Assembly: GCA_021783595.1 (NCBI GenBank)
Contig: JAJXTS010000012.1
Location: forward strand, 1 to 32,495
Reading direction: 5' to 3'
Length of the DNA: 32,495 nt
DNA from: Chloroflexota bacterium
GTDB taxonomy: Bacteria > Chloroflexota > Limnocylindria > Limnocylindrales > CSP1-4
Below are positions 1-9,402 of the stretch, in pieces; position 1 is the stretch's first letter; every line of letters starts with the position of its first letter. Position numbers and translations under genes: made by a program. The notes beneath the pieces were generated by a model. The model did no database searches, was not told the DNA's origin, and saw only the letters and a list, made by a program, of their open reading frames with translations.

Positions 1-126
<126 letters not shown>

Positions 127-136
127 GGATCCCGAG

Positions 137-445
137 ATGGCGAAGCAGCGGATCCGAATCCGCCTCAAGGCCTATGACCACCGGCTGCTGGATCAGTCGG
201 CAGCCCAGATCGTCGAGACGGCTCAGCGCACCGGCGCTGACGTTGTCGGCCCGGTCCCGCTGCCGACCCGGATCGAGAAGTTCACCGTGCTGCGCTCACC
301 GTTCATCGACAAGGACTCCCGGGAGCAGTTCGAGATCCGCACCCACAAGCGGCTCATCGACATCCTGGACCCGTCGTCGAAGACGGTGGACGCCCTGATG
401 CGGCTCTCGCTTGCGGCGGGCGTCGACATCGAAATCAAGATGTAG
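137..445 (+). CDS. rpsJ: 30S ribosomal protein S10
   Basis: S10 sits in the head of the 30S subunit and in many bacteria also pairs with NusB in transcription antitermination. The 102-aa length is normal. Seen directly: the family block VGPVPLPT near residue 37 and [16 protein letters not shown] near residue 61. An AAGGA overlapping the tuf stop codon serves as the ribosome site for ATG 137. It is the first gene of the S10 cluster and rplC follows after 10 bases. Confidence 0.98.
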   Translation: MAKQRIRIRLKAYDHRLLDQSAAQIVETAQRTGADVVGPVPLPTRIEKFTVLRSPFIDKDSREQFEIRTHKRLIDILDPSSKTVDALMRLSLAAGVDIEIKM

Positions 446-455
446 GGCGGCCCTG

Positions 456-1067
456 ATGAGCATCGGTCTGATCGGCCGCAAGGTCGGCATGACGCAGGTC
501 TTCCAGCCGGACGGCACCATGGTCGCCGTCTCGGTCGTGGAAGTCACCCCCAACACCGTGACGCGGCTCCGCACCGCTGAGCGCGACGGCTACACGGCCG
601 TCCAGCTTGGCGCCGGCGAGCGTCGGCGCCAGACCAAGCCGATGGCCGGCCAGCTGCGGGACCTGCCGCGGGTGCGCACCATCCGCGAGTTCCGGCTGGA
701 CGACGCGGACACCTACAGCGTGGGCCAGCAGATCACCGTCGGCGACGTGTTCGCGGCGGGCGAGCTGGTGGACGTGACCGGCGTGTCGAAGGGCCAGGGC
801 TTCGCGGGCACCGTGAAGCGCCACAACTTCGCGCGCGGCCCCAAGACCCACGGGTCCGACAACTATCGCAAGCCGGGCTCCATTGGCCCCGGCACGACGC
901 CCGGTCGCGTCTACAAGGGCCTCCGCATGGCGGGCCACATGGGCAGCGAGCGGGTCACGATCAAGAAGTTGCGCGTCGTCCGGGTGGACGCCGAGCGGAA
1001 CCTGATCCTCGTGATGGGTTCCGTCCCGGGGGCCCCCGGCGCGCTCACCTTCGTCCGGAAGGCCTGA
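456..1067 (+). CDS. rplC: 50S ribosomal protein L3
   Basis: L3 binds 23S rRNA early in 50S assembly and reaches towards the peptidyl-transferase centre. The product from ATG 456 is 203 aa and begins [14 protein letters not shown], the normal L3 start; the open frame runs further upstream but that part overlaps rpsJ and does not resemble L3. The central loop with GPKTHGS and the PGRVYKG and GHMG motifs (about residues 130-170) is present. The gene lies 10 bases after rpsJ and 3 bases before rplD. Confidence 0.98.
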   Translation: MSIGLIGRKVGMTQVFQPDGTMVAVSVVEVTPNTVTRLRTAERDGYTAVQLGAGERRRQTKPMAGQLRDLPRVRTIREFRLDDADTYSVGQQITVGDVFAAGELVDVTGVSKGQGFAGTVKRHNFARGPKTHGSDNYRKPGSIGPGTTPGRVYKGLRMAGHMGSERVTIKKLRVVRVDAERNLILVMGSVPGAPGALTFVRKA

Positions 1068-1070
1068 CCG

Positions 1071-1709
1071 ATGCCGCAGACCACTCTCTACGACCGAACC
1101 GGCGCGACCGTCGGTAGCGTGGATCTCGCTGACGCGCTGTTCGCGGCGCCCGTCAACGAGGCCGTGCTCCACCAGGCCGTCGTCGCCCAGCTCGCCGGGC
1201 GGCGGCTGGGCACGCACGACACGAAGACCCGCGGCGAGGTCCGCGGCGGCGGCAAGAAGCCGTACCGCCAGAAGGGCACCGGCCGTGCCCGGCAGGGCCA
1301 TCGGACGGCCCCGCACTTCCGCGGCGGCGGCGTGGTGTTCGGTCCGCACCCGCGCTCCTACGACCAGAAGCTGCCCCGCAAAATGCGACGGCTGGCGCTC
1401 CGCTCGGCGCTGTCGGCAAAGTTCACCGACGACGCGATTAAGGTGGTGCAGGCCTTCGGCATGGCCGACGAGCCCAGGACCAAGGCGTTCGTCGGGGTCC
1501 TCGAGGCGCTCGGCGCGGGCGATGGCCACGAGCGTCGCGTGCTCGTGGTCGCCCCGGCGAAGGACGAGCCGCTCCTCCGGTCGGCGCAGAACCTGCCGTC
1601 GGTGACGGTGATCCTCGCCGACTCGCTCAACGTGGTGGACCTGCTCAACGCGGACGCCGTGCTGATCGAGCAGCCGGCCCTCGCCCGCATCGAGGAGGTG
1701 TACGCGTGA
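1071..1709 (+). CDS. rplD: 50S ribosomal protein L4
   Basis: L4 is a 50S assembly protein whose long loop lines the polypeptide exit tunnel; in enterobacteria it also represses the S10 operon, which cannot be judged here. The product is 212 aa. The basic tunnel loop is plain around residues 57-87 (RGGGKKPYRQKGTGRARQG). The globular C-terminal half ends in a short acidic stretch. The stop overlaps the GTG start of rplW, so the two are translationally coupled. Confidence 0.97.
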   Translation: MPQTTLYDRTGATVGSVDLADALFAAPVNEAVLHQAVVAQLAGRRLGTHDTKTRGEVRGGGKKPYRQKGTGRARQGHRTAPHFRGGGVVFGPHPRSYDQKLPRKMRRLALRSALSAKFTDDAIKVVQAFGMADEPRTKAFVGVLEALGAGDGHERRVLVVAPAKDEPLLRSAQNLPSVTVILADSLNVVDLLNADAVLIEQPALARIEEVYA

Positions 1710-2020
1710 GCGCCCTGACCGCCGCTGACATCATCCTGCGCCCGGTGATCTCGGAGAAGTCCATCGACGAGTCCGGCCGCGGGAAGTACACCTTCGCGGT
1801 CCACCAGGACGCGAACAAGATCCAGATCAAGGCCGCCATCGAGGAGCTCTACAAGAAGGAGAAGGTCACGGTCGTGGCCGTGAACGTTCTGACCTCGAAG
1901 GCCAAGGAGAAGCGCCGCGGCACGAAGCGCGGTCGCGTCACGGGGCACACCTCCGTCTGGCGGAAGGCCATCGTGACGCTCGCCCCCGGCCAGAAGATCG
2001 AATTCTTCGAGGGGGTGTAG
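1706..2020 (+). CDS. rplW: 50S ribosomal protein L23
   Basis: L23 lies at the exit of the 50S tunnel and is the docking site for trigger factor and SRP in bacteria. The product is 104 aa with the family opening (I)[10 protein letters not shown] and the internal [22 protein letters not shown]. The start is GTG 1706, overlapping the rplD stop by four bases (GTGA) with a strong GAGGAGGT upstream. The long basic loop [13 protein letters not shown] is present. rplB follows after two bases. Confidence 0.97.
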   Translation: MSALTAADIILRPVISEKSIDESGRGKYTFAVHQDANKIQIKAAIEELYKKEKVTVVAVNVLTSKAKEKRRGTKRGRVTGHTSVWRKAIVTLAPGQKIEFFEGV

Positions 2021-2022
2021 CG

Positions 2023-2853
2023 ATGCCGCTCCGAAGTTACAAGGCAACCTCCGCCGGGCGCCGGTGGATGACTCGCTCGACGTTCGAGGAGATCACCACC
2101 GACCAGCCGCACAAGCCCCTGCTCGAGCCGCAGAAGCGCATCAGCGGCCGGAACAACCAGGGCCGCATGACCGTGCGCCATCGTGGTGGCGGCGAGAAGA
2201 CCCACTACCGGCGGATCGACTTCAAGCGCGACAAGTTCGGCGTTCCCGCCCGGCTGGCCACGATCGAGTACGACCCGAACCGCTCGGCGCGGATCGGCCT
2301 GCTCCACTACCGCGACGGCGAGAAGCGCTACATGCTCCTGCCGCACGGCCTCAAGGTGGGCGACGTCGTCGTCTCCGGGCCGGACGTGGAGGCGCGCCTG
2401 GGCAACGCCCTGCCGCTCGCGAACATCCCGCTCGGCACCACGGTGCACAACATCGAGCTCGTCCCCGGCAAGGGCGGCCAGATCGTCCGGTCCGCCGGCA
2501 CGTCTGCGCAGCTGCTGGCCAAGGAGGGCGACTTCGCCACCGTTCGCCTGCCGTCGGGCGAGATGCGCCGAGTCCCGCTCAAGTGCATCGCCACGATCGG
2601 CCAGGTCAGCAACCTCGACCACGAGAACCAGAGCCTTGGCAAGGCCGGGCGCGCCCGCCACATGGGCCTGCGTCCGGAGGTCCGCGGCGTGGCGATGACC
2701 CCGCGGGACCACCCCCATGGCGGTGGCGAGGGCAAGAGCCCGACCGGCATGCCGCCCAAGACGCCTTGGGGCAAGCCGGCGATGGGCTACCGCACTCGGC
2801 GCGGCAAGGCGTCCAACCGCCTGATCGTCCGCAGCCGGCATCGCAAGTCGTAA
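2023..2853 (+). CDS. rplB: 50S ribosomal protein L2
   Basis: L2 is among the most conserved 50S proteins; it supports subunit joining and peptidyl-transferase activity. The product is 276 aa, normal length. Recognisable blocks: [15 protein letters not shown] near residue 43, the SH3-like core, and [10 protein letters not shown] near residue 228, which holds the histidine tied to peptidyl transfer in other bacteria. The C-terminus [15 protein letters not shown] is typical. A frame-shifted 479-aa ORF over the same bases is a shadow. Confidence 0.98.
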   Translation: MPLRSYKATSAGRRWMTRSTFEEITTDQPHKPLLEPQKRISGRNNQGRMTVRHRGGGEKTHYRRIDFKRDKFGVPARLATIEYDPNRSARIGLLHYRDGEKRYMLLPHGLKVGDVVVSGPDVEARLGNALPLANIPLGTTVHNIELVPGKGGQIVRSAGTSAQLLAKEGDFATVRLPSGEMRRVPLKCIATIGQVSNLDHENQSLGKAGRARHMGLRPEVRGVAMTPRDHPHGGGEGKSPTGMPPKTPWGKPAMGYRTRRGKASNRLIVRSRHRKS

Positions 2854-2865
2854 GAGGAGCCAGAG

Positions 2866-3150
2866 ATGTCGCGATCGGTCAAGAAGGGGCCGTTCGTCCA
2901 GCCCCGGCTTCTCGCCCGGGTCCAGGACATGAACAGGCGGAACGAGCGGAAGGTCCTCAAGACCTGGTCGCGCGCGTCCGTGATCTTCCCCGATTTCATC
3001 GGCCACACGGTGGCGGTGTACAACGGCAAGAAGCACGTGCCGGTGTACGTCACCGAGAACATGGTCGGCCACCGGCTCGGCGAGTTCGCGCCCACCCGCA
3101 CCTATCGCGGGCACGGCAGGACAGCCGACCGGTCCGGCGGGCTGCGGTAG
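2866..3150 (+). CDS. rpsS: 30S ribosomal protein S19
   Basis: S19 is in the 30S head, bound to S13, near the A-site tRNA. The product is 94 aa and starts [15 protein letters not shown]. The conserved C-terminal [16 protein letters not shown] occupies residues of about 67-82. An AAGAGGAGCCAGAG ribosome site precedes ATG 2866. Between rplB (12 bases away) and rplV (14 bases away), as in other S10 operons. Confidence 0.98.
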   Translation: MSRSVKKGPFVQPRLLARVQDMNRRNERKVLKTWSRASVIFPDFIGHTVAVYNGKKHVPVYVTENMVGHRLGEFAPTRTYRGHGRTADRSGGLR

Positions 3151-3164
3151 GGGAGGCGAGCACG

Positions 3165-3503
3165 ATGCGAGTTTCCGCGACCGCCAAATACCTGCGGGGA
3201 TCCACCCGGAAGGCCCGCCTCGTGACCGAGGCGATCAAGGGCAAGCCCGTGGAGGAGGCCACCACGCTCCTGCGGTTCATGCCGCAGGCCGCCGCACGGG
3301 ACGTCGCGCGCGTCCTGCGGAGCGCGGCGGCGAACGCCGAGAACAACCTGTCGCTGTCGGCTGACGAGCTCTACGTCGCCGACGCGATCGCGAACGAGGG
3401 CCCGACGATCAAGCGGTGGCGCCCCCGGGCACAGGGTCGGGCCTTCCCGATCCACAAGCCCATGACGCACATCACCATCGTCGTGGCTAATCGGGAGGCC
3501 TAG
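3165..3503 (+). CDS. rplV: 50S ribosomal protein L22
   Basis: L22 touches every 23S domain and its beta-hairpin lines the exit tunnel near the macrolide site. The start ATG 3165 is supported by GGGGAGG upstream and gives 112 aa starting MRVSATAKYLRGS; the open frame continues far upstream only as a shadow of rplB and rpsS. The hairpin tip KRWRPRAQGRAFPI (about residues 83-96) and the end THITIVV are typical. It ends two bases before rpsC. Confidence 0.97.
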   Translation: MRVSATAKYLRGSTRKARLVTEAIKGKPVEEATTLLRFMPQAAARDVARVLRSAAANAENNLSLSADELYVADAIANEGPTIKRWRPRAQGRAFPIHKPMTHITIVVANREA

Positions 3504-3505
3504 GC

Positions 3506-4198
3506 ATGGGACACAAAGTCCATCCGTACGGCTACCGCCTGGGCTACACCCGAACGTGGACCGCCAAGTGGTACGCCGACAAGGACTACACGGACCTCCT
3601 CAAGGAGGACATCTCGATCCGCAAGCTCCTTGACCGGCGCCTTGCGAACGCCAGCGTGAGCGGGGTGGAGATCGAGCGCGGCATCAACCACGTGACGGTG
3701 GCCATCCACACGGCCAAGCCGGGCATCGTGATCGGCCGCGGTGGCCAGAACGTCGAGGTGCTCCGCAAGGAGATCGGCGACCTGACCAAGCGCAAGGTGA
3801 AGCTGGAGATCAAGGAGATCCGCCAGCCCGAGCTCGACGCCTACCTCGTCGCCCTCAACATCGCCCAGCAGCTGACTCGCCGCGTCGCCTACAAGAAGGC
3901 GATGAAGCAGTCGGTGCAGCGGTCGATGAAGGCGGGCGCCAAGGGCGTCAAGATCGCGCTCGCCGGCCGCCTGGGCGGTTCGGAGATGGGTCGCCGCGAG
4001 TGGGATCGCGAGGGTCGCATCCCGCTCGGCACGCTGCGCGCCGACATCAGCTACGGCCAGGTCCACGCCCACACGACCTACGGACGCATCGGCGTCAAGG
4101 TCTGGATCTACAAGGGCGAGATCCCGGTCGAGCGTCGGCGCCGCGAGGCCGCCACCGCCACCGCGAGCGCCGCGGCCGCAGCCGCGCAGGGGGCCTGA
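3506..4198 (+). CDS. rpsC: 30S ribosomal protein S3
   Basis: S3 forms part of the mRNA entry channel and helicase of the 30S subunit. The product is 230 aa. It opens [17 protein letters not shown] and holds a KH type-2 domain with the nucleic-acid loop IGRGGQNV near residue 77, then the C-terminal domain ([22 protein letters not shown]). The last 20 or so residues are an alanine-rich tail ([16 protein letters not shown]), a lineage-specific and probably flexible addition. Confidence 0.98.
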   Translation: MGHKVHPYGYRLGYTRTWTAKWYADKDYTDLLKEDISIRKLLDRRLANASVSGVEIERGINHVTVAIHTAKPGIVIGRGGQNVEVLRKEIGDLTKRKVKLEIKEIRQPELDAYLVALNIAQQLTRRVAYKKAMKQSVQRSMKAGAKGVKIALAGRLGGSEMGRREWDREGRIPLGTLRADISYGQVHAHTTYGRIGVKVWIYKGEIPVERRRREAATATASAAAAAAQGA

Positions 4199-4201
4199 GC
4201 C

Positions 4202-4639
4202 ATGCTGATGCCCCGGCGCGTCAAGCACCGCAAGGTCATGCGCGGCCGCATGTCCGGGTCGGCCAAGGGCGGCGCGACCGTCGCCTTCGGCGAGTACGGC
4301 CTGGCCACCCTCGAGCCGGCGTGGATCACCGCCCGCCAGATCGAGGCCGCCCGGCGCGCGATGACCCGCTCGGTGAAGCGAGGCGGCAAGATCTGGATCC
4401 GGATCTTCCCGGACAAGCCCGCCACCAAGAAGCCCGCCGAGACCCGCATGGGCTCCGGCAAGGGCGCGCCCGACCACTGGGTCGCGGTCGTCCGCCCCGG
4501 CCGGATCCTGTTCGAGATGGCCGGCGTCGAGCGCGAGGCGGCCGTCGAGGCCATGCGCCTCGCGGCCCACAAGCTCCCGGTCGCGACCAAGGTCGTTGTC
4601 CGCGAGACTGCGCAGGAGGTCACCGATGGAGATCGGTGA
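4202..4639 (+). CDS. rplP: 50S ribosomal protein L16
   Basis: L16 organises the A-site tRNA elbow region of the 50S subunit. The product is 145 aa. It starts [16 protein letters not shown] and has [17 protein letters not shown] and [19 protein letters not shown], the last near residue 81 and typical of L16. The final 14 bases overlap the start of rpmC, so the two genes are coupled. Confidence 0.98.
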   Translation: MLMPRRVKHRKVMRGRMSGSAKGGATVAFGEYGLATLEPAWITARQIEAARRAMTRSVKRGGKIWIRIFPDKPATKKPAETRMGSGKGAPDHWVAVVRPGRILFEMAGVEREAAVEAMRLAAHKLPVATKVVVRETAQEVTDGDR

Positions 4640-4832
4640 GGTCCGGAAGCTCACGGATCGCGAGCTGGACGATCGGCTGAAGGAGGCGAAGCAGGAGCTC
4701 TGGCAGGCTCGCTTCGCCCTCTCGACCCGCCAGCTGAAGGACTACAGCCAGATCCCGGCGACTCGGCGCACGATCGCCCGGATCCTCACCGTCCAGCGCG
4801 AGCGCTCAACCGCGCCTCGCCTGGCGGAGTAG
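4626..4832 (+). CDS. rpmC: 50S ribosomal protein L29
   Basis: L29 is a small helical-hairpin protein close to L23 at the tunnel exit. ATG 4626 gives 68 aa, the usual size, and the start [14 protein letters not shown] matches the family; an earlier in-frame ATG at 4596 would add ten arginine-rich residues inside rplP and is less likely. The ribosome site CAGGAGGT just upstream lies within rplP. Overlaps rplP by 14 bases. Confidence 0.96.
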   Translation: MEIGEVRKLTDRELDDRLKEAKQELWQARFALSTRQLKDYSQIPATRRTIARILTVQRERSTAPRLAE

Positions 4833-4842
4833 GAGCGTCGGG

Positions 4843-5229
4843 ATGCCCACCGCAGGAGCCACCAACCCCGTGAAGGGTCAGCGCAAGACGAAGGTCGGGC
4901 GCGTGGTCAGCGACAAGATGGACAAGACGATCGTCGTGTCCGTCGAGCGGCTGACGCGCCACCCGCTGTATAAGCGCGTCATGAAGGCCTCGACCAAGTT
5001 CGCCGCCCACGACGAACGCAACGAGGCCAAGATCGGCGACACAGTCCTCATCGAGGAGGCGCGGCCGCTGTCCGCGACCAAGCGCTGGCGCCTCGTCTCG
5101 GTGCTTTCGCGCTCGGGCGAGGATCGGGCCGCCGAGGTGATCCCGACCGAGGAGGTCGAGACCGCCGAGGCGATCCACGGCGCGGCACACCCCGGCCGCC
5201 ACGCCGAGGGTGAGGAGGCGGGCGCGTGA
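4843..5229 (+). CDS. rpsQ: 30S ribosomal protein S17 with acidic C-terminal tail
   Basis: S17 is a primary 16S rRNA binder with an OB fold. The core covers about residues 14-90 ([23 protein letters not shown], later [14 protein letters not shown] and KRWRLV). S17 is usually 80-90 aa; this one is 128 aa because of some 38 extra residues rich in Glu, Ala and Gly. The tail has no recognisable domain and is probably disordered. GTGA at the end overlaps the rplN start. Confidence 0.96.
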   Translation: MPTAGATNPVKGQRKTKVGRVVSDKMDKTIVVSVERLTRHPLYKRVMKASTKFAAHDERNEAKIGDTVLIEEARPLSATKRWRLVSVLSRSGEDRAAEVIPTEEVETAEAIHGAAHPGRHAEGEEAGA

Positions 5230-5594
5230 TCCAGGTCGCAACCCGCCTCCGCGTGGCCGACAACACCGGCGCCCGGACGATCGAGTGCATCCGGATCATG
5301 GGGCGCTCGCGCAAGACCACGGCCGGCATCGGCGACGTGATCATCGCGAGCGTCAAGTCCGCGATCCCGAACGCCCCGGTCAAGAAGGGCGACGTCGTGC
5401 GCGCGGTCATCGTGCGCACGTCCAAGGAGTTCGGCCGCCCCGACGGCAGCTACATCCGCTTCGACGAGAACGCGGCTGTCCTCATCAACAACCAGGGCAA
5501 CCCGCGCGGCACCCGGATCTTCGGCCCGGTGGCGCGCGAGCTGCGGGACCGCAACTACATGAAGATCATCTCGCTCGCCCCGGAGGTGCTCTGA
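5226..5594 (+). CDS. rplN: 50S ribosomal protein L14
   Basis: L14 forms a bridge between the subunits and neighbours L3 and L19. The product is 122 aa, exact family length, beginning with GTG 5226: (M)[23 protein letters not shown]. The block [25 protein letters not shown] (about residues 83-107) is diagnostic. The start overlaps rpsQ by four bases and the stop overlaps the rplX start by one. Confidence 0.98.
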   Translation: MIQVATRLRVADNTGARTIECIRIMGRSRKTTAGIGDVIIASVKSAIPNAPVKKGDVVRAVIVRTSKEFGRPDGSYIRFDENAAVLINNQGNPRGTRIFGPVARELRDRNYMKIISLAPEVL

Positions 5595-6040
5595 TGGCCG
5601 CACGGTCGCCCGAGCACCAGACCAAGGTGCCCGAGATCCGCAAGGGCGACACCGTGGTCGTGCTGTCGGGCAAGGACGCCGGCAAGCGCGGCAAGGTGGA
5701 GCGCGTCGTCCGCGAGGACGCGTCGCCGTCGCCGCTCCGCTCTGGCTACCGCCGGACCTCGATCCGGGGCGGTATCGGCGTGGTGATTGAGGGCGTCAAC
5801 ATCGCCCGCAAGCACACCAAGCCGCGCCAGCGCAACACGGGCAGCTCCATTGGCGGGGGCGTGCCGAGCATGGACCCCGGCGGCATCCTCGACCACGCGA
5901 TGCCGATGCCGGCGAGCAAGGTCATGGTGGTGTGCAGCCACTGCGACAAGCCCACCCGTATCGGCCACCGCACGCTCGACAACGGCACCCGGGTGCGCAG
6001 CTGCCGCCACTGCGGCGAGCCCCTGGAGGTGAAGGCGTGA
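5594..6040 (+). CDS. rplX: 50S ribosomal protein L24, zinc-ribbon form with insertion
   Basis: L24 starts 50S assembly and sits at the tunnel exit. The KOW motif is clear ([21 protein letters not shown], residues 15-35) and EGVNIARKH follows. Between them lie about 17-20 residues (42-61, Ser/Arg/Gly-rich) that ordinary L24 lacks. The C-terminal part carries a zinc ribbon, C114xxC117 and C137xxC140, common in Gram-positive and related lineages. At 148 aa it is well above the usual 100-110. The start ATG 5594 overlaps the rplN stop. Confidence 0.96.
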   Translation: MAARSPEHQTKVPEIRKGDTVVVLSGKDAGKRGKVERVVREDASPSPLRSGYRRTSIRGGIGVVIEGVNIARKHTKPRQRNTGSSIGGGVPSMDPGGILDHAMPMPASKVMVVCSHCDKPTRIGHRTLDNGTRVRSCRHCGEPLEVKA

Positions 6041-6579
6041 GCGGGCAGCTTCGGGACCGCTACCAGAACGAGGCCATCCCGGCCATGCAGAAGCAGTTCG
6101 GGTACAAGAACCCGAACCAGGTCCCGCGCCTCGACAAGATCGTCGTCAACGTGGGCCTGGGCGAGGCCCTTCAGAACGCGAAAGCCGTCGATGCGGCGGT
6201 CGGCGACATCGTGGCCATTACCGGCCAGAAGCCGATCGTCACACGCGCCAAGCGTTCGATCGCCCAGTTCCGCGTCCGCACGGGCAACCCCATCGGCGTG
6301 AAGGTGACCCTTCGCGGCGAGCGGATGTGGGACTTCCTGGAGCGCCTCACCCGGCTCGCGCTGCCGCGCATCCGGGACTTCCGGGGGGTTCCGGGCAAGT
6401 CGTTCGACGGGCGAGGCAACTACTCGCTGGGGCTCCGCGAGCAGCTCGCCTTTCCCGAGATCGACTACGACAAGGTGGACCGTCTCCGCGGGCTGGAGAT
6501 CAGCATCGTGACGACGGCGAAGACCGACGAGGAGAGCAAGAAACTGCTTGAACTCCTCGGCATGCCCTTCGCCGGCTAG
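6037..6579 (+). CDS. rplE: 50S ribosomal protein L5
   Basis: L5 binds 5S rRNA and contacts P-site tRNA. GTG 6037 overlaps the rplX stop (GTGA) and gives 180 aa, the usual length, starting (M)[16 protein letters not shown]. Landmarks: [15 protein letters not shown] near residue 28, [19 protein letters not shown] near residue 62 and [19 protein letters not shown] near residue 112. The open frame extends upstream but that part is a shadow of rplX. Confidence 0.98.
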   Translation: MSGQLRDRYQNEAIPAMQKQFGYKNPNQVPRLDKIVVNVGLGEALQNAKAVDAAVGDIVAITGQKPIVTRAKRSIAQFRVRTGNPIGVKVTLRGERMWDFLERLTRLALPRIRDFRGVPGKSFDGRGNYSLGLREQLAFPEIDYDKVDRLRGLEISIVTTAKTDEESKKLLELLGMPFAG

Positions 6580-6598
6580 GGCGCGGGGAGGAGTCCAG

Positions 6599-6784
6599 AT
6601 GGCCAAGAAGTCAATGATCGCGAAAGCGAATCGCAAGCCCAAGCACACGGTGCAGGCGTACCACCGCTGTTACGTGTGCGGTCGGCCGAGGGCGTACATG
6701 CGCCGCTTCGCGCTCTGCCGCATCTGCTTCCGCGAGCGAGCGCTCGTCGGCGAGCTGCCCGGCGTCACGAAGTCGAGCTGGTAA
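6599..6784 (+). CDS. rpsZ: 30S ribosomal protein S14, zinc-binding type Z
   Basis: S14 in the 30S head, the short 61-aa zinc form rather than the 89-101-aa zinc-free form. Zinc ligands are C24, C27, C40 and C43 (CYVCGRP and CRICFRE). It ends GVTKSSW, as in the family. ATG 6599 has GGGGAGGAG upstream; the longer in-frame ATG at 6548 lies inside rplE and is not credible. No zinc-free paralogue is seen in this window. Confidence 0.97.
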   Translation: MAKKSMIAKANRKPKHTVQAYHRCYVCGRPRAYMRRFALCRICFRERALVGELPGVTKSSW

Positions 6785-6788
6785 GAAG

Positions 6789-7187
6789 ATGAACGTCTCC
6801 GACCCGATCGCGGACATGCTCACGCGTGTCCGGAATTCGTCCCGGGCGCGGCATGCCGAGGTGGTCGTTCCCGCCTCGCGGACCAAGCGCGAGATCGCCC
6901 GCATCCTCAAGGAGGAGGGCTTCATCGCCGATGTCCGCGAGGAGCGCGACGGTCCCGCTCAGCTGCTCCGCCTGGAGCTCAAGTATGTCGACGGCAAGGT
7001 GCCGGTCGTCTCGGGCCTCAAGCGGATCAGCAAGCCCGGCCTGCGCGTCTACGCGCGCAAGACGGACATTCCGCGGGTGCTCGGCGGCCTGGGCGTCGTG
7101 ATCGTCAGCACGTCCAAGGGGATCATGACCGGCACTCAGGCCCGCCAGGCCGAGCTGGGCGGCGAGATCCTCGCCTACGTCTGGTAG
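6789..7187 (+). CDS. rpsH: 30S ribosomal protein S8
   Basis: S8 is a primary binder of the 16S central domain and, in enterobacteria, the translational repressor of the spc operon. The product is 132 aa with the start [16 protein letters not shown] and the C-terminal [22 protein letters not shown], both family hallmarks. ATG 6789 is four bases after rpsZ and rplF starts four bases after the stop. Confidence 0.98.
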   Translation: MNVSDPIADMLTRVRNSSRARHAEVVVPASRTKREIARILKEEGFIADVREERDGPAQLLRLELKYVDGKVPVVSGLKRISKPGLRVYARKTDIPRVLGGLGVVIVSTSKGIMTGTQARQAELGGEILAYVW

Positions 7188-7191
7188 CCCG

Positions 7192-7743
7192 ATGTCCCGA
7201 ATCGGTCGTCTCCCCATCACCGTCCCGGCCGGCGTCGACGTGACGCTGGACGGGCGCATCATCACCGTCACAGGGCCCAAGGGCACGCTGACCCGCCAGC
7301 TCCCGCCGCGCATCGAGATCGAGCGCGAGGGGGATGTGCTGCACGTGACCCGGCCCACCGAGAACAAGCTCGACAAGTCGCTCCACGGCCTGACGCGGAC
7401 GCTCGTGAACAACATGGTCGTGGGCGTCACCACCGGGTACCGGAAGGGCCTCGAGATCATCGGCGTCGGCTACCGAGCGCAGAAGACAGGCAACAACCTC
7501 CAGCTCGCGCTCGGCTACAGCCACCCGGTTGAGATCGTGCCGCCCGAGGGGATCAGCTTCGAGCTCGAGACGCCCCTCAAGCTCGCGGTCGTCGGGATCG
7601 ACAAGGAGCTTGTCGGCCAGATCGCCGCCAAGGTTCGCGCGACCCGCAAGCCCGAGCCCTACAAGGGCAAGGGCGTCCGCTACGCCGGTGAGAAGGTTCG
7701 CCGCAAGGCGGGCAAGGCCGGCAAGATCGGCGGGAAGAAGTAA
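7192..7743 (+). CDS. rplF: 50S ribosomal protein L6
   Basis: L6 lies at the base of the stalk and affects factor binding. The product is 183 aa with two repeated L6 folds. Seen: [15 protein letters not shown] at the start, [13 protein letters not shown] near residue 28, the GYRAQ motif of domain two, and [15 protein letters not shown] near residue 151, the signature of bacterial L6. The tail is lysine-rich. It lies within the spc cluster between rpsH and rplR with gaps of 3-4 bases. Confidence 0.98.
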   Translation: MSRIGRLPITVPAGVDVTLDGRIITVTGPKGTLTRQLPPRIEIEREGDVLHVTRPTENKLDKSLHGLTRTLVNNMVVGVTTGYRKGLEIIGVGYRAQKTGNNLQLALGYSHPVEIVPPEGISFELETPLKLAVVGIDKELVGQIAAKVRATRKPEPYKGKGVRYAGEKVRRKAGKAGKIGGKK

Positions 7744-7746
7744 GCC

Positions 7747-8109
7747 ATGAGCCAAGTTGCCACTCGCTCGTCCCAGCGCGTCAAGCGTCACGAGCGCCTT
7801 CGTCTCCGTCTCGCCGGCACCTCGGACCGTCCGCGCCTCGCGGTGTTCCGCAGCCTCAACCACATCTACGCCCAGGTCATCGACGACACCACCGGCACGA
7901 CCCTCGCCGCGGCGTCCTCGCTGGAGCCCGCCCTTCGCGGCGCGGAAGGCACCAAGCGCGACGACGCCCAGCGCGTCGGCCAGCTTGTCGCCGAGCGCGC
8001 CAAGGCGGCAGGCGTGGACAAGGTGGTGTTCGATCGGGCCGGCTTCCAGTACCACGGGCGGGTTCGCTCGCTCGCCGAGGCGGCGCGCGAAGCCGGCCTC
8101 GACTTCTGA
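7747..8109 (+). CDS. rplR: 50S ribosomal protein L18
   Basis: L18 delivers and anchors 5S rRNA with L5. The product is 120 aa. It has a basic N-terminus, then [23 protein letters not shown] (about residues 28-50) and the ending [28 protein letters not shown], which is diagnostic. Normal length; the rpsE start follows after 11 bases. Confidence 0.98.
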   Translation: MSQVATRSSQRVKRHERLRLRLAGTSDRPRLAVFRSLNHIYAQVIDDTTGTTLAAASSLEPALRGAEGTKRDDAQRVGQLVAERAKAAGVDKVVFDRAGFQYHGRVRSLAEAAREAGLDF

Positions 8110-8120
8110 GAGGACTGCCT

Positions 8121-8660
8121 GTGGCTCGCATCGACCCCAACAAGCTCGCGCTCGAGGAGCGCGTCGTCCAGATCAACCGCGTCGCCAAGGTCCACAAGGG
8201 CGGCCGGCGCTTCAGCTTCTCGGCGGTGATCGTCGTGGGCGACGGCAACGGCCACGTGGGCGTCGGCCTCGGCAAGGCCGGCGACGTGCCCGAGTCCATC
8301 CGCAAGGGCGTCGAGGACGCGAAGAAGCACATCGTCAGGATCCCCATGATCGGGTCGACGATCCCCTACGAGGTGCGCGAGGAGTATTGCGCCGCCCGCG
8401 TGATGCTCAAGCCCGCCTCGAAGGGCACCGGCGTCATCGCCGGCGGCGCGGTCCGGGCCGTCGTGGAGGCAGCCGGCGTCCGCGACATCCTGGCCAAGGT
8501 GCACGGCTCCACCAACCCGGTGAACGTGACCCGGGCCACCCTCAACGCGCTCAAGAGCCTGCACTCGGTGGAGGACCTGGAGCGTCAGCGCGGCGTCAAG
8601 CTCCGCCTGGTCGTCCCCGGCCAGGAGGCGGCGCGCCAGGAGGTCGCCGATGCCCGGTAA
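8121..8660 (+). CDS. rpsE: 30S ribosomal protein S5
   Basis: S5 takes part in mRNA unwinding at the entry channel and in decoding accuracy. The product is 179 aa from GTG 8121, with GAGAGGACTG upstream. It contains the double-stranded-RNA-binding-like N domain ([37 protein letters not shown]) and the C domain ([21 protein letters not shown]). The C-terminal end overlaps rpmD by 11 bases. Confidence 0.98.
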   Translation: MARIDPNKLALEERVVQINRVAKVHKGGRRFSFSAVIVVGDGNGHVGVGLGKAGDVPESIRKGVEDAKKHIVRIPMIGSTIPYEVREEYCAARVMLKPASKGTGVIAGGAVRAVVEAAGVRDILAKVHGSTNPVNVTRATLNALKSLHSVEDLERQRGVKLRLVVPGQEAARQEVADAR

Positions 8661-8865
8661 GCTCCGCGTCACCCAGACCAAGAGCACGATCAGCCATATC
8701 GCCCGCAACCGGGCGACGATCCGGGCCCTGGGCCTGCACGGCATCGGCAGCTCGTCGGTCCTTCCGGACAACGAGGCCGTCCGCGGCATGTGCCGCCAGG
8801 TCCGGTTCCTCGTGACAGTCGAGGAGCTGCCCGAGGGCGCCGACACGACCGCGGAGGCCAAGTAG
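8650..8865 (+). CDS. rpmD: 50S ribosomal protein L30
   Basis: L30 is a small 50S surface protein, absent from some phyla, so its presence is informative. The core begins [25 protein letters not shown] and keeps the [19 protein letters not shown] end. It is 71 aa against the usual 58-62 because of a short acidic tail. It overlaps rpsE by 11 bases and its stop abuts the rplO start directly. Confidence 0.97.
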   Translation: MPGKLRVTQTKSTISHIARNRATIRALGLHGIGSSSVLPDNEAVRGMCRQVRFLVTVEELPEGADTTAEAK

Positions 8866-9396
8866 ATGAAGACCCACGACCTGCATCCCGCCCCGGGGTC
8901 GGTCACCAAGAAGACCCGGGTCGGCCGCGGCATCGCGGGCGGCAAGGGCAAGACGGCCGGCCGCGGCACCAAGGGCCAGCGCGCTCGCGCAGGCGCCTCG
9001 ATCCCGGCTTGGTTCGAGGGCGGCCAGACGCCGATCCACGTCCGGATCCCCAAGCTGCGCGGCTTCCGCAACATCAACGACATCGAGTACGAGGTCGTCA
9101 ACGTCGGCGCGATCAGCGCCGCGGTCGAGACCGGCCGGCTGGTGGCGGAGGACGGGGCTCCGGTCACCGTCAACGCCGACACGCTCAAGGAGGCCGGCCT
9201 CGTCAGCCGGGACCGCCTCCCGCTCAAGATCCTCGGCGACGGGGACGTCGTCGTCAGGCTGTTCGTGCTTGCTGACGCCTTCACCAAGTCGGCCAGGGCG
9301 AAGATCGAGGCCGCGGGCGGCACCGCCCAGGTCATCGAGATTCCCACCGAGCCGATGGCGGCCCTCGGCGTCGAGCCGACCGCCGACAACGGCTAG
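8866..9396 (+). CDS. rplO: 50S ribosomal protein L15
   Basis: L15 is a late-assembly 50S protein with an extended basic N-terminal arm. The product is 176 aa, rather longer than the usual 145-150. The arm RVGRGIAGGKGKTAGRGTKGQ (first 45 residues) and FEGGQTPIHVRIPKLRGF (about 46-63) are typical. The C-terminus ends in an acidic stretch before the stop. secY follows after six bases. Confidence 0.97.
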   Translation: MKTHDLHPAPGSVTKKTRVGRGIAGGKGKTAGRGTKGQRARAGASIPAWFEGGQTPIHVRIPKLRGFRNINDIEYEVVNVGAISAAVETGRLVAEDGAPVTVNADTLKEAGLVSRDRLPLKILGDGDVVVRLFVLADAFTKSARAKIEAAGGTAQVIEIPTEPMAALGVEPTADNG

Positions 9397-9402
9397 CCAG
9401 TC

